Notes under the pieces: generated by a model
Told to the model about the DNA's origin: nothing
Seen by the model: only the letters and a program-made list of their open reading frames with translations
Databases searched by the model: none
Translations under genes and position numbers: made by a program
Shown: positions 45,195 through 53,376 of the stretch, piece by piece
How positions within the stretch are numbered: position 1 is the stretch's first letter
How the letters are laid out: every line of letters starts with the position of its first letter
Assembly (NCBI GenBank): GCA_026985075.1
Contig: JALSQX010000102.1
Span: 1-64,000, forward strand
Reading direction: 5' to 3'
DNA from: Blastocatellia bacterium
Lineage (GTDB): Bacteria > Acidobacteriota > Blastocatellia > HR10 > J050
DNA: 64,000 bases

Positions 45195-46271
45195 TCAACG
45201 ATTGGGAATGATGACCACATCGAATGCATCGCGCTCGCCGAGGGTGAGCGTGACGATCACCGTATGAAAATCTTCGCTCTCCGGATTGACGTCAACGACC
45301 AGGACGCGATTGGGATAAGAGCTGGCCACATAAGCGCGCTGACCATCCGGCGTGAACGCCACGGCGCTCAACGCTCCCGCGCCGGTATCAATCCTCTGCA
45401 TCGGCGAGTTGAAAAACGGCGACGTGGGATCGGTGTTGATGACGAGGATGCGATTGGAGCTGGTGTACGTCACGTAAGCTCTCCTCCCGTTGGGCGTGAT
45501 TCCCACAAAGGTCACCGGCGCGGCGGCGAAGCTCACCGGGACGAACGCGATGAGCTGGCGAAACGTGGGCGAATCGGGATCAATGTCGAAGGCCATGACC
45601 GATCGGTCGGGACCGCGATTGGCGATGTACGCGCGCGTGCCATCGGGCGTGATGGCGATGCCCGTGGGACGCGAATCGCTCACCGGAATAGACGTCGTGA
45701 CCGTGTTGGTCTCCGTATCGATTTCAACCAGCGTCCCCGAGCCACGATTGGTGACGTACAGGCGACGTCCGTCCGGAGTGATGGCCAGGCCCATTGGGCC
45801 GAACGGATCATCGCCGGGAATAGTGATGCTGGCATCCACGGTATTGGTGGCCGTATCGATCACGTCCACGCGATTGGCACCACCGGAGATGACGTCGCCG
45901 AGCCCTTGAGAGACGGCGACGTACGCGCGACGCCCGTCGGGCGACAGCACAATTTGAAAGGGGAAGCCGATATCCAGCGCGATGTCCGTCACGACCGTAT
46001 TGGTCGCCGTATCAATGACCGAGACGCTCCCTCGATTATCCAGGGCCATATCGCCGCGATTCACGACGTAGAGGCGCGCGCCATCGGGCGTGGCGGCGAG
46101 ATAGAGGGGACGGCGACCCACCGGAATCGCGCTCACGATGGTGTTGGTGGCGATGTCGATGACGGTGACCGTATCGGCATTGGGATTCGTCACATAAGCG
46201 AGAGGAGCCGCTTCGGCGGTGACCAGCATGAACAGCGAAGCGCACACCAGACCGAATATTTTTGCCCACAT
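45195..46271 (-). CDS. Secreted YVTN-repeat beta-propeller protein
   Basis: 358 residues. A signal peptide (IFGLVCASLFMLVTAEA) is followed by YVTN/lactonase-like propeller repeats: AYVTNPNADTVTVIDIATNT, RLYVVNRGDMALDNRGSVSVI, RLYVTNRGSGTLVEIDTETN, RAYIANRGPDRSV and others, roughly seven blades. Such proteins are surface-layer or binding proteins; no catalytic residues were identified. ATG 46271 is chosen for its AAGGAGG site 6 nt upstream. A palindrome lies just upstream of the ribosome site. Confidence 0.82.
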   Translation of the reverse strand: MWAKIFGLVCASLFMLVTAEAAPLAYVTNPNADTVTVIDIATNTIVSAIPVGRRPLYLAATPDGARLYVVNRGDMALDNRGSVSVIDTATNTVVTDIALDIGFPFQIVLSPDGRRAYVAVSQGLGDVISGGANRVDVIDTATNTVDASITIPGDDPFGPMGLAITPDGRRLYVTNRGSGTLVEIDTETNTVTTSIPVSDSRPTGIAITPDGTRAYIANRGPDRSVMAFDIDPDSPTFRQLIAFVPVSFAAAPVTFVGITPNGRRAYVTYTSSNRILVINTDPTSPFFNSPMQRIDTGAGALSAVAFTPDGQRAYVASSYPNRVLVVDVNPESEDFHTVIVTLTLGERDAFDVVIIPNR

Positions 46272-46287
46272 GGAATGCCTCCTTATC

Positions 46288-46304
46288 GAGTTGACGGTCA
46301 ACTC
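46288..46304. promoter_or_regulatory. Perfect palindrome upstream of the YVTN gene (possible operator)
   Basis: GAGTTGA-CGG-TCAACTC, a 7-bp-arm perfect inverted repeat located 8 nt upstream of the AAGGAGG ribosome site. A second imperfect inverted repeat (ATGGA..TCCAT) lies at 46319-46335. The position suits an operator or an RNA hairpin affecting translation. No regulator can be named. Confidence 0.45.
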
Positions 46305-46371
46305 CAATCTATCGAGTATGGAATCTTACTCCATGTTGGACGAGATCACCAGATGTCTCCAGTGCGGGGAT

Positions 46372-46392
46372 GCGCAAGCTGACGATTTGCGC
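46372..46392. repeat. 21-nt palindrome (copy)
   Basis: GCGCAAGCTG ACGATTTGCGC, with arms imperfect in the inner part. Paired with another copy 103 nt away (46475-46495) in the same intergenic gap. Confidence 0.75.
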
Positions 46393-46474
46393 CCCGTTGC
46401 CCTTCCCAGGCGCGCTTTCTCATGGAGAATTGGTCATGGGACGACGCAGGCCACGACGGATGAAGAGTGAGGGA

Positions 46475-46495
46475 GCGCGAATCGACGACTTGCGC
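46475..46495. repeat. 21-nt palindrome (degenerate copy)
   Basis: GCGCGAATCG ACGACTTGCGC. It ends 7 nt before the CHAT gene's stop codon, so it could act as a 3'-end structure of that transcript. Confidence 0.65.
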
Positions 46496-46501
46496 CGCCT
46501 T

Positions 46502-49354
46502 CTATTGATGAAGTGATCGCGTCTCGTCCTGGCTGATCGGGCGATCGATCAGTATGAATGGCGCCCAGAAGTACGGGAAGCGATAAGCGGGAATATCCGA
46601 GTTCATCATAGCCAGCTTGGCCCGGCGCAGAGCCTCGGCGCGACTGTGTCCCGCCCGCAGATATTGATAAAAGCGCTTCATGAGGTCCGCCGTGGAGGCA
46701 TCGCGAACGTTCCACAGGCTCACGACGAGGCTTCGCGCCCCGGCGTAGAGGAAAGCTCTGGTGAGCCCGATGAGACCCTCTCCTTTGACGAGCGTCCCCA
46801 ATCCCGATTGACAGGCCGAGAGCACGACCAGATCGGCGTCCAGATCGAGATTGAATACCTCATTCATCTGCAGGACGCCGTCTTCGTTCCGTTCGCCGAT
46901 CAGGGAGAAGATCAGTCCCGAGCGCGCCGGTATGCGTTCGTCGATGAACCCATGGGTGGCGAAGTGAACGCAACGGGCGTGAAGCGTCTCTCGCTTGACC
47001 GCCGACTCGGTGGCCGCTCGTCCCAGATAGATTCTGGTGGCCTGCCGGGGAAATAGTCTGGCGATGCTGTTGACCTCCACGCGGGTGTAGGGAAGCGGCT
47101 CCAGGCTCATGCCTCGCTCACCGTAACGATGGCGGGTGATGTCCACCAGCGCGCCGTCCGGAGACATGAGCTCATGAGCGGGATGCGAGCGTCGAGGGCG
47201 TTCAACAGAGCGCGTGGTGCCGTTGCGGGTCTCGGGTCGATGAGAAGCGCCGGTGAGAACCGGATCGGCATAGGCGATGAAGGCCTTCTGTCGGTCGGCG
47301 CGCCGCCGCTCCCTCTGCATGAGACCGAGCACGGAGGCCGAGGGCGCATAACTGATGCGGTGATGGGCGAGCAGCAGGGGCAGGTGAATGGTCTCTCGGG
47401 TCACTCGTCGAGTCAGCAGGACCTCGAAGGGAAGATAGTACAAGATGCCATCGGGCACGATGATGAGCCGATCATATCGGGCGACCATCCGCCCGACGGG
47501 CGCGAGCAACAGGCGATAGAGACGGTGAGCGCGATAGACGTAACGATCGAAGGCATCGGCGCTCGACGGCGGCGCCGCGATCGCCTGGCGACAGCGCTCC
47601 ACCCATCGAGCGATCTCCTCTCTTCCCGGCAGAGCGACCATCCGGCATTCCGCTTTGGACACTGCCCAGAGAAACGATCGCTCCTCCCCCAGCCGGTACT
47701 CGATGAGCAGCGTTCGAGCATCCAGAACCTCTCGCTGCACCCGCTCCACATCATAGGGCTCCGGATAATGCAGCGCCGCATAAGCCGGATACTTCAGCCG
47801 CAGGCGCTGACGAAACTCACTCAGCCGCCGCTCGGTCTCCAGCAGCGCCCGCTCCAGCCGCCGCCGCTCCCCCTCGGCCAGCGCTTCTCTGAGCAACCGT
47901 CGGCCGATCCGGGTCAGCTCCCCGAACAACGCCCGCTCCTCCTCGATCACCCCCGGCTCGAGTCCGCGCCGGATGCGAATCCGCCCCTCGGCCAGCGTGT
48001 CCAGCAACGCCCGGGCGCGCGCCCGTTCGGCATAGGCGAACGCCCGCCTCCCGTGACCGGCCCCCGGCTCCTTCTCCTGCCGCCGGTAGAGCAACGCAAT
48101 GGCCCGCGCGAAGATCTCCTGCTGCTGCCGCCAGAACCCCATCTTGCGCTCTTCGGAGAGCACCTCCAGATGGACGCGATCGATCTGATCGATGGCCTTC
48201 CGATAATACCGCGCCGCTTCCCCCTCATCGCCCCGGGCTTCCTCGGCTTCGGCCAGCCCCGCGTAGATCCTGGCCTGCACGTCGGCCGACAACGTCGCGC
48301 CGCCCACGGCCAATGCGCTCAGGAAATACCCCCGCGCCACCTCCACCTCACCCCGTTCCAGCTCATCCCAGCCCAACTCGGCCAGCGCCAGAGCCATCAA
48401 CGGCTGCAGATGCGCCTCCTCGCTCACCGCCAGCGCTCCCTGATGACGGGCCACGGCCGCCGCCATCTCCCCGGCGTCGCGGGCCAGATTCCCCAGGTTG
48501 AGGAGACTGCGGGCGATCAATCGCCGCACCCCCAACTGCCGACTGAGCGCGAGCGCCTCCCCGAGCACCGCCCGCGCCCGCTCGACCATCTGCTGCTGAC
48601 CGTACAGCATCCCCAGATCGTTGAGCACTTCGGCCAGATAGGCCCGATTGTAGGGATACCGATAGGCCGTCCGCCCCACGGCGGCGGCCTTCTCATACCA
48701 TCGGAACGCCGCCGTCCGATCGCCCCAGAGCCGCTCCAGATTCCCCAACTGCCGATAGGTCCGCGTCTCGTTCATGGGATCGTTGAAGTGAGGACTCTGC
48801 TCGGCCACCCAACGCAGGTAGGTGAAGGCCATCGAATAGTTGCCCAGAGCCGCGTACACCACGCCCAGATTGGTGAGAATCGTCCCTCTCAACCACGGCG
48901 GCCACTCGACCCCTTGCTCTTCATCCGATGGGGTTTCGATGGCGCGTTTGGCTCGTTGCAGATAGTCCAAGGCCCGGACATAATCGCCCTTGAGATAGAG
49001 CACCCAACCGACGTTGTTGAGGGCATCGGCGAGTTGACGAGGTTCATCACCATGGCGTTCGTGCATGCGTAGCGCCTTCTCAAACAGAGCCAGCGCCTGA
49101 TCCAGTTCGTCCAGGTACTGGTAGCACAGGCCCTCGTATTTGAGACTGAGGAGGCCCGCGTCTCCTTCGAGCAAGTGGGCCTGGTGGAATTTTTCCCGGG
49201 CGGCGGCGAAGCGTCCCTGGTAGTAGAGGCGCCGTCCCTCTTGGAACAGGGCTTCCCCCTTCTTCACCGGAGACTCTTGGACCTCTTGAGATGGGCTTCC
49301 CGGACTGGCGACGATGAGTAACCCCAGTATCATCAATAAGCCCAGCAGTGACAT
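46502..49354 (-). CDS. Exported TPR-CHAT caspase-like protease
   Basis: 950 residues. The N-terminus has a hydrophobic export signal (LLGLLMILGLLIVASPG). Residues about 30-430 are tetratricopeptide repeats (for example GEALFQEGRRLYYQGRFAAAREKFHQA). A coiled, Arg/Glu-rich linker runs at about 430-560, and the CHAT peptidase domain is in the C-terminal 300. The catalytic dyad is visible: His in ARCVHFATHGFID and Cys in LVVLSACQSGLGTLVKGEG, with FLYAGARSLVVSLWNV after it. Fold and dyad are those of clan CD (caspase-like) proteases. It lies downstream of an ECF sigma / anti-sigma pair on the same strand, with a 345-nt gap. A role in cleaving a regulatory partner is an attractive inference. No SD-like site was checked beyond the weak AGGATG before the ATG. 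Confidence 0.88.
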   Translation of the reverse strand: MSLLGLLMILGLLIVASPGSPSQEVQESPVKKGEALFQEGRRLYYQGRFAAAREKFHQAHLLEGDAGLLSLKYEGLCYQYLDELDQALALFEKALRMHERHGDEPRQLADALNNVGWVLYLKGDYVRALDYLQRAKRAIETPSDEEQGVEWPPWLRGTILTNLGVVYAALGNYSMAFTYLRWVAEQSPHFNDPMNETRTYRQLGNLERLWGDRTAAFRWYEKAAAVGRTAYRYPYNRAYLAEVLNDLGMLYGQQQMVERARAVLGEALALSRQLGVRRLIARSLLNLGNLARDAGEMAAAVARHQGALAVSEEAHLQPLMALALAELGWDELERGEVEVARGYFLSALAVGGATLSADVQARIYAGLAEAEEARGDEGEAARYYRKAIDQIDRVHLEVLSEERKMGFWRQQQEIFARAIALLYRRQEKEPGAGHGRRAFAYAERARARALLDTLAEGRIRIRRGLEPGVIEEERALFGELTRIGRRLLREALAEGERRRLERALLETERRLSEFRQRLRLKYPAYAALHYPEPYDVERVQREVLDARTLLIEYRLGEERSFLWAVSKAECRMVALPGREEIARWVERCRQAIAAPPSSADAFDRYVYRAHRLYRLLLAPVGRMVARYDRLIIVPDGILYYLPFEVLLTRRVTRETIHLPLLLAHHRISYAPSASVLGLMQRERRRADRQKAFIAYADPVLTGASHRPETRNGTTRSVERPRRSHPAHELMSPDGALVDITRHRYGERGMSLEPLPYTRVEVNSIARLFPRQATRIYLGRAATESAVKRETLHARCVHFATHGFIDERIPARSGLIFSLIGERNEDGVLQMNEVFNLDLDADLVVLSACQSGLGTLVKGEGLIGLTRAFLYAGARSLVVSLWNVRDASTADLMKRFYQYLRAGHSRAEALRRAKLAMMNSDIPAYRFPYFWAPFILIDRPISQDETRSLHQ

Positions 49355-49380
49355 CCTTCCACTCCTGTGAAAATCAGGTC

Positions 49381-49401
49381 GCGCAAGCTGTCGGCGTGCG
49401 C
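49381..49401. repeat. 21-nt palindrome (degenerate copy)
   Basis: GCGCAAGCTG TCGGCGTGCGC, lying 26 nt upstream of the CHAT start codon on its template side. The inner right arm is degenerate. Confidence 0.65.
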
Positions 49402-49461
49402 GACTTCATTCTTCGTGGCGTGCTTTTGCACATGAGCGATTCCTCTGAACAATAGTGAGTG

Positions 49462-49482
49462 GCGCAAGATGGCGTCTTGCGC
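49462..49482. repeat. 21-nt palindrome (copy)
   Basis: Arms GCGCAAGA and TCTTGCGC around TGGCG. Same outer arms as the copy at 4488-4508, 45 kb away. Confidence 0.85.
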
Positions 49483-49699
49483 TCCATTCCCTCGATGTCC
49501 TCTTTCATCCCTTCGGTGTGGTGCTCTGACACCATGGCGAGCCCTTCAAGACATCACCGCAGAGAACGCAGGGGGGAGAAGGTTCAACGATCTCGGCGGC
49601 TTTCGTCTTCATCCCTCATTGAGGGGCATCTCCGGGCGACGGATGGCCCCCAGTCGACCCCGCCCGAAGACGCCATCATCTCCGCGGACATCGGGATCT

Positions 49700-50539
49700 T
49701 CACTCCATCACGAACGAGAACCGAAACGTTCTCCTCACCGCCTGCGTCGTCCGATTGACTTCCTCCACCCGCAACTCATATTCTCCCGGCGAGAAGAGAT
49801 CGCGCCGACAGAGGAGCAGGAAGTTTCCCAATCGATCTTGCGGTCGAGCCTCTGCCTGGCGGGCGATCAGCTCTCCGCCACGGTCGTAGATCTCCACTCG
49901 ATAGACGAACTCCGGGCGCTCGCTCACCGGGACGAAAAAGGCCAGGATGAAGAACGGGACCTCGGGTGAGAGTCGGATGCTGGGAGGTGACGCGCCGGCA
50001 GCCCGGATACCCGCTTTCAGCTCCACCCGCGGTACGGTGGCGATGTCCACCGGCGGTTTCTCCACGGTCACGATCTCTTTCTGAGGGACGATCTTGGTGA
50101 CGACCTGAGGTTTGCCGAACAATCCGCGATACGCCGGATAGAGGAGAGCGGCGATGAGGAGATAGGCCAGCGCGGGGTGTAAGGCGATGTTCTTGATCCG
50201 ATTCCAGAATGACGTCGATGTGCTCTCGGGGCGCGCCGGCTTCTGCTGCTCCAGGAAGGCGTGGAATCGGCTCCGCAATCGCTGGCTCACGTCGGGCCAC
50301 TCGGGCGGTTCGGGTAACGTTTCTGATTGGCATTCGTCGAAGCGTTGGAGCACGCGGATGGCATCCTGACAGGTCGTGCAGAGAGTGAGATGCGTCTCAA
50401 TCCGTTTGGCGTGGTCGGCGGGGAGCTTCTGCTCGTGGAACGCGATGAGCGTCTCATCGTCGGGACAGGGTCCGCGTTTCTGCCGCAGGTAATCGATGAA
50501 GTCTCGTTCGATCTCTGAAGGCGTTTTCCGGTCATTCAT
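49700..50539 (-). CDS. Transmembrane zinc-finger anti-sigma factor
   Basis: 279 residues. A cytoplasmic N-terminal anti-sigma (ZAS) domain carries the H50-LTL-C54-TT-C57 zinc motif. One membrane helix follows at residues about 117-137 (ALAYLLIAALLYPAYRG), and then roughly 140 residues outside. The outer part ends in a beta-sandwich-like domain (FVYRVEIYDRGGELIARQ, GEYELRVEEVNRTTQAVRRTFRF). It would hold the partner sigma factor at the membrane and release it on a signal. The start ATG 50539 overlaps the sigma stop codon (ATGA), indicating coupled translation; an upstream in-frame start at 50605 would lie inside the sigma gene. Confidence 0.87.
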   Translation of the reverse strand: MNDRKTPSEIERDFIDYLRQKRGPCPDDETLIAFHEQKLPADHAKRIETHLTLCTTCQDAIRVLQRFDECQSETLPEPPEWPDVSQRLRSRFHAFLEQQKPARPESTSTSFWNRIKNIALHPALAYLLIAALLYPAYRGLFGKPQVVTKIVPQKEIVTVEKPPVDIATVPRVELKAGIRAAGASPPSIRLSPEVPFFILAFFVPVSERPEFVYRVEIYDRGGELIARQAEARPQDRLGNFLLLCRRDLFSPGEYELRVEEVNRTTQAVRRTFRFSFVME

Positions 50540-51078
50540 ATCACTAGTTTCTCCAGGCGTTCTCGTGCCGTGTTGAGGAGGCTTTCCACTCTTCGTGTCG
50601 TGCACCCCAGGGCCCGGGCGATCTCGGCATAGGAATACCCCTCGACGTGGAACATCAGCCAGGCCCGTTGGTGCTCTTCGTCGAGCTTCCTGAGTTCGCT
50701 CTCCAGGAGCACAATGAGCTGTTGGGGATTGTGGGAATGATGAGGGCCCTGTTGGCGGACGGTCTTTTCGTAATCCTCACGTACTTTGATGCGGCGATAT
50801 TCCCGGAAGCAGAGATTGCGGGCGATGACACAGAGCCAGGCTTTGAACCGGCTGTCCGGATTTCGTTCATTGAATTGCTCGATGCGCGTATAGGCTCGCA
50901 TGAACGTCTCCTGCGTGAGATCTTCGGCCAGGGCCTGATCCCCGATCAGCTTGCGGCAGAGCGCGTAAACGTCTCGCGCGTAGCGCATGAACAACGACTC
51001 GAACCAGACGGGATCGCGCGTCTTCTTGAAGCGCTCGATCAGCGTCCGATCATCCAGATCATCGGCCCCTACATACAT
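50536..51078 (-). CDS. ECF sigma-70 family RNA polymerase sigma factor
   Basis: 180 residues. Sigma region 2 (FESLFMRYARDVYALCRKLIGDQALAEDLTQ plus ETFMRAYTRIEQF and RFKAWLCVIARNLCFREYRR) recognises the -10 element. Region 4 (AWLMFHVEGYSYAEIARALGCTTRRVESLLNTARERL) is a helix-turn-helix for the -35 element. Region 3 is absent, as in ECF factors. The next gene is its probable anti-sigma factor (4-nt overlap). The upstream non-coding DNA carries tandem repeats, and no clear promoter (including an autoregulated one) was recognised. Target genes unknown. Confidence 0.92.
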   Translation of the reverse strand: MYVGADDLDDRTLIERFKKTRDPVWFESLFMRYARDVYALCRKLIGDQALAEDLTQETFMRAYTRIEQFNERNPDSRFKAWLCVIARNLCFREYRRIKVREDYEKTVRQQGPHHSHNPQQLIVLLESELRKLDEEHQRAWLMFHVEGYSYAEIARALGCTTRRVESLLNTARERLEKLVI

Positions 51079-51358
51079 ATAATGCTTCAGACCCCCCTTT
51101 TTCTGTGCTCACGAAAAAAAAAGTCACGCTCCTCATCTCGTCCAGGAGCATGGTTGATGGAAACGCATGTCACATCAGCGCCCTCCCATCAGGTACGTAC
51201 ATCTCAACCCCAGTTCTACTGACTGGTTGCGAACTCCCTCTCGCTGGGCATTATATCTCAGAATGACAGAAAGTGTAAGCATTATTCCGCAGACGTGAGG
51301 GAAACGTCCGGTGGGGTACTTTTGGTGAGCGAATGCCGGGTCTACATCATGAGAAAGA
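51079..51358. other. Upstream region of the sigma gene
   Basis: About 280 bases without a gene. AT-richer than the surroundings around 51100-51300. It probably carries the sigma promoter, which I cannot pinpoint. Confidence 0.4.
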
Positions 51359-51514
51359 GCTCGCCGAGTTCGCTGGAATTGTTGCTGAGGTAAATACTGC
51401 TTTGGGGGAGCACGTCATGGGAGGGGGCTCGTTGAGTTTGTTGGAGTTGTTGCCCGGGTGAATACTGCTTTGGGGGAGCACGTCATGGGAGGGGGCTCGT
51501 TGAGTTTGCTGGGA
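51359..51514. repeat. 68-bp tandem repeat, about 2.3 copies
   Basis: A 48-nt block starting AATACTGCTTTGGGGGAGCA and ending TCGTTGAGTTTG is identical at 51393-51440 and 51461-51508 (period 68). The flanks before and after also match, with a few substitutions. Non-coding; unrelated to the P/Q family next to it. Confidence 0.85.
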
Positions 51515-51587
51515 CTGGGGACGATTTTTCTCTGCGTCCTCTGTGGTGAGTTTTCTGGGGTGCTTTCTGCGCCAGGAGCACAGTGAT

Positions 51588-52143
51588 CCTCGGAGGCGAG
51601 CTTCGGGAGCCTGAGGAAACCCCGCTGTTCATCAGCGGGGAGAGATCAGTTGTGAGCTGGCGAGGGGCAGCGCTTAACGCTATGGCCAAAGCGCTACGTG
51701 GCGGGGAGAGATCAGTTGTGAGTTGGCGAGGCGGCCCATTCCTCCCCAGGGGAGCCCCGCAGCCGGTCGGCGGGGAGGGGTCAGTTGAGGGCTTGAGTAG
51801 CGGGTAACGATCCCCGGAGGCGAGCTTCGGGGCTTTCATGAGTGGAGTGGGTGGGGCGTTGACTAGCTGATCACATCACCAAGCGAGACACTTGGGGGCG
51901 GGGCTGGGAATAGCCGTGGGGCGTTGACTAGCTGATCACATCACCCACCCCGGAGGCGAGCTCCGGGGCTTGAGGAAGCCCCGCTGCTCGTCGGCGGGGA
52001 GGGGTCAGTTGTGAGCTAGTGGGACGGCGCATCTCCACCTCCCGGGGAAGCCCCGCTGCTCGTCAGCGGGGAGGGGTCAGTTGTGAGCTAGTGGGACGGT
52101 GCATCTCCACCTCCCGGGGAAGTCCCGCGGCTGGTCGGCGGGG
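51588..52143 (+). repeat. P/Q hairpin repeat array B (plus orientation)
   Basis: Q hairpins (arms CCCCGGAG / CTCCGGGG, loop GCGAG) lie at 51588-51607, 51812-51832 and 51948-51968. P hairpins (arms CCCCGCTG / CAGCGGGG) lie at 51620-51640, 51755-51775, 51979-51999, 52051-52071 and 52123-52143, plus a half-P at about 51709-51730. Every P is followed by (A/G)GGG(A)TCAGTTGTGAGCTAG-like sequence. A GCGTTGACTAGCTGATCACA block occurs at about 51857 and again 64 nt later at about 51921; the second leads directly into a Q. Structure and flanks match array A read on the other strand. Confidence 0.82.
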
Positions 52144-52158
52144 AGGGATCAGGTGTCG
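51975..52158 (+). repeat. 72-bp tandem units within array B
   Basis: Three successive P units start at 51979, 52051 and 52123, exactly 72 nt apart. The first two differ at only two or three positions over 72 nt, including the tail TGGGACGG(C/T)GCATCTCCACC; the third is more diverged. This indicates recent local duplication of a P unit with its tail. Confidence 0.88.
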
Positions 52159-52335
52159 GCTCATGGATCACGATGCATCTCCTTGTCGAGCATGAAGATA
52201 AAGGCTTTCATCGTGGATTTTGCCGGTCACCTCATGAGGAGAAAAATTTTCAAAAAATTTTTCCGGTCACAGGAATTCGGCCCTTCTGGTGAATTGTACA
52301 TGGTAGGGGGAGGGGATACATCGAGGAGACCGGAC

Positions 52336-53220
52336 ATGATGTCGAGAGCCAGCGAGCACGGTTGGCCACAGAGCGGCAGCTTGGGCGATTTCGCCCGGCG
52401 ATGGGGCGTTCGAATGATCGTCGCGCTCATCGTCATCGTCCCGGGGCATCGGATGATGGCGCGAGCGGCGCCTCAACAGGGCGACGTCATGACCAACGAG
52501 ACGATCGTGGAGTTGGTCCAAGCGAAGACGGGGGAGAAATTGATCATCGATCTCATCAAGCGCTCCCGGACGCAATTCGATGTCTCGCTGCAGGCCATCC
52601 TTCGGTTGAAGAAAGCGGGAGTGAGCGATGCCATCATCGAAGCGATGATGGCCAAACGGCAGGGTGAGCCGATCGAGGCAACCTCCACGACGGATGGCTC
52701 GAAAGAGTCACCCCCTGGGGCGTCCTCGGGCCTCCCGACCGAGATAGGGGTCTATGTGCGCCGGGGAGATCAGTGGACGGAGGTTCTCCCGGAGGTGATC
52801 AACTGGAAGACGGGCGGGGTGCTCAAGAGCATCGTCACGGCGGGAATCGTCAAAAGGGACATCAACGGTCGGCTTCGGGGCCGGCACAGCCAGACGAAGA
52901 TCACCTTGCCTGTGGAATTCTTGATCCTGGCGCCCGAGGGAGTGGCCATCACCGAATATCAACTGGTGAAACTCCACGTGAAGAAGAAGGCCCGGGAGTT
53001 TCGCACGGTGACTGGCGGAGTGATTCACGCCTCTGGTGGCGCTCAGCGGAATCTGGTTCCCTTCAAGTGGGAGAAGATCGCCGCCCGCACCTATCGGGTG
53101 GTGTTCGAGGCGTTGCCGCCGGGGGAATATGGATTCCTGCCTCCCGGGCAGTATACGTCGGCCAGCGCCTCGGCTCAGTTGGGCAAGATGTACACGTTTC
53201 GTGTGGCAGAGCTTCAGTAG
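52336..53220 (+). CDS. Putative exported protein of unknown function
   Basis: 294 residues, not assigned to a named family. The N-terminus has a hydrophobic segment (MIVALIVIVPGHRMMARA), probably a signal peptide. Then come TIVELVQAKTGEKLIIDLIKR and AILRLKKAGVSDAIIEAMMAK, a small helical module seen at the N-terminus of many Acidobacteriota exported proteins. The C-terminal 170 residues look beta-rich (IGVYVRRGDQWTEVLPEVI, FRTVTGGVIHASGGAQRNLVPF, YRVVFEALPPGEYGFLPPGQY). I chose ATG 52336 for its GAGGAG site 7 nt upstream; the frame is open to 52099, but that part lies in repeat DNA. Confidence 0.7.
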   Translation: MMSRASEHGWPQSGSLGDFARRWGVRMIVALIVIVPGHRMMARAAPQQGDVMTNETIVELVQAKTGEKLIIDLIKRSRTQFDVSLQAILRLKKAGVSDAIIEAMMAKRQGEPIEATSTTDGSKESPPGASSGLPTEIGVYVRRGDQWTEVLPEVINWKTGGVLKSIVTAGIVKRDINGRLRGRHSQTKITLPVEFLILAPEGVAITEYQLVKLHVKKKAREFRTVTGGVIHASGGAQRNLVPFKWEKIAARTYRVVFEALPPGEYGFLPPGQYTSASASAQLGKMYTFRVAELQ

Positions 53221-53376
53221 CGTTTCGCTTAAGCAGGGAACCAATAGGTGCTTATGAAGATGAGCCAATGCCATGTCGCTCAATCAGAATTTATGCACGG
53301 TCATGCCGAAGATGGGAAGCCGAATCCGCCTCATCCACGGTCAAGGGCTTACTGGCAGACAAGTGAAGCCGAAACA

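Larger units (their letters stand above)
49355..49699. other. Gap between anti-sigma and CHAT genes with two palindromes
   Basis: 345 bases containing two copies of the 21-nt palindrome (49381-49401, 49462-49482). No gene or strong promoter is evident. The length leaves it open whether CHAT is co-transcribed with the sigma/anti-sigma genes. Confidence 0.5.

Noticed and set aside
45195-46271. YVTN protein as 6-phosphogluconolactonase (lactonase-type)
   Set aside because: Repeats are of the YVTN surface-protein type, a signal peptide is present, and a true pgl (DevB type) already exists in the operon at 4.5 kb.
47129-49072. 647-codon open frame on the plus strand
   Set aside because: Antisense shadow of the TPR-CHAT gene, Pro/Arg/Gln-rich without domain features.
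51588-52143. Possible CRISPR array
   Set aside because: Units are hairpins with conserved tails and variable spacing, and the DNA between stems is itself repeated; there are no unique spacers of constant length and no cas genes.
52099-52335. N-terminal extension of the exported protein gene
   Set aside because: The extra 79 codons run across the third P repeat unit and show no protein-like conservation; the ATG at 52336 has a good ribosome site and leads to a signal peptide.
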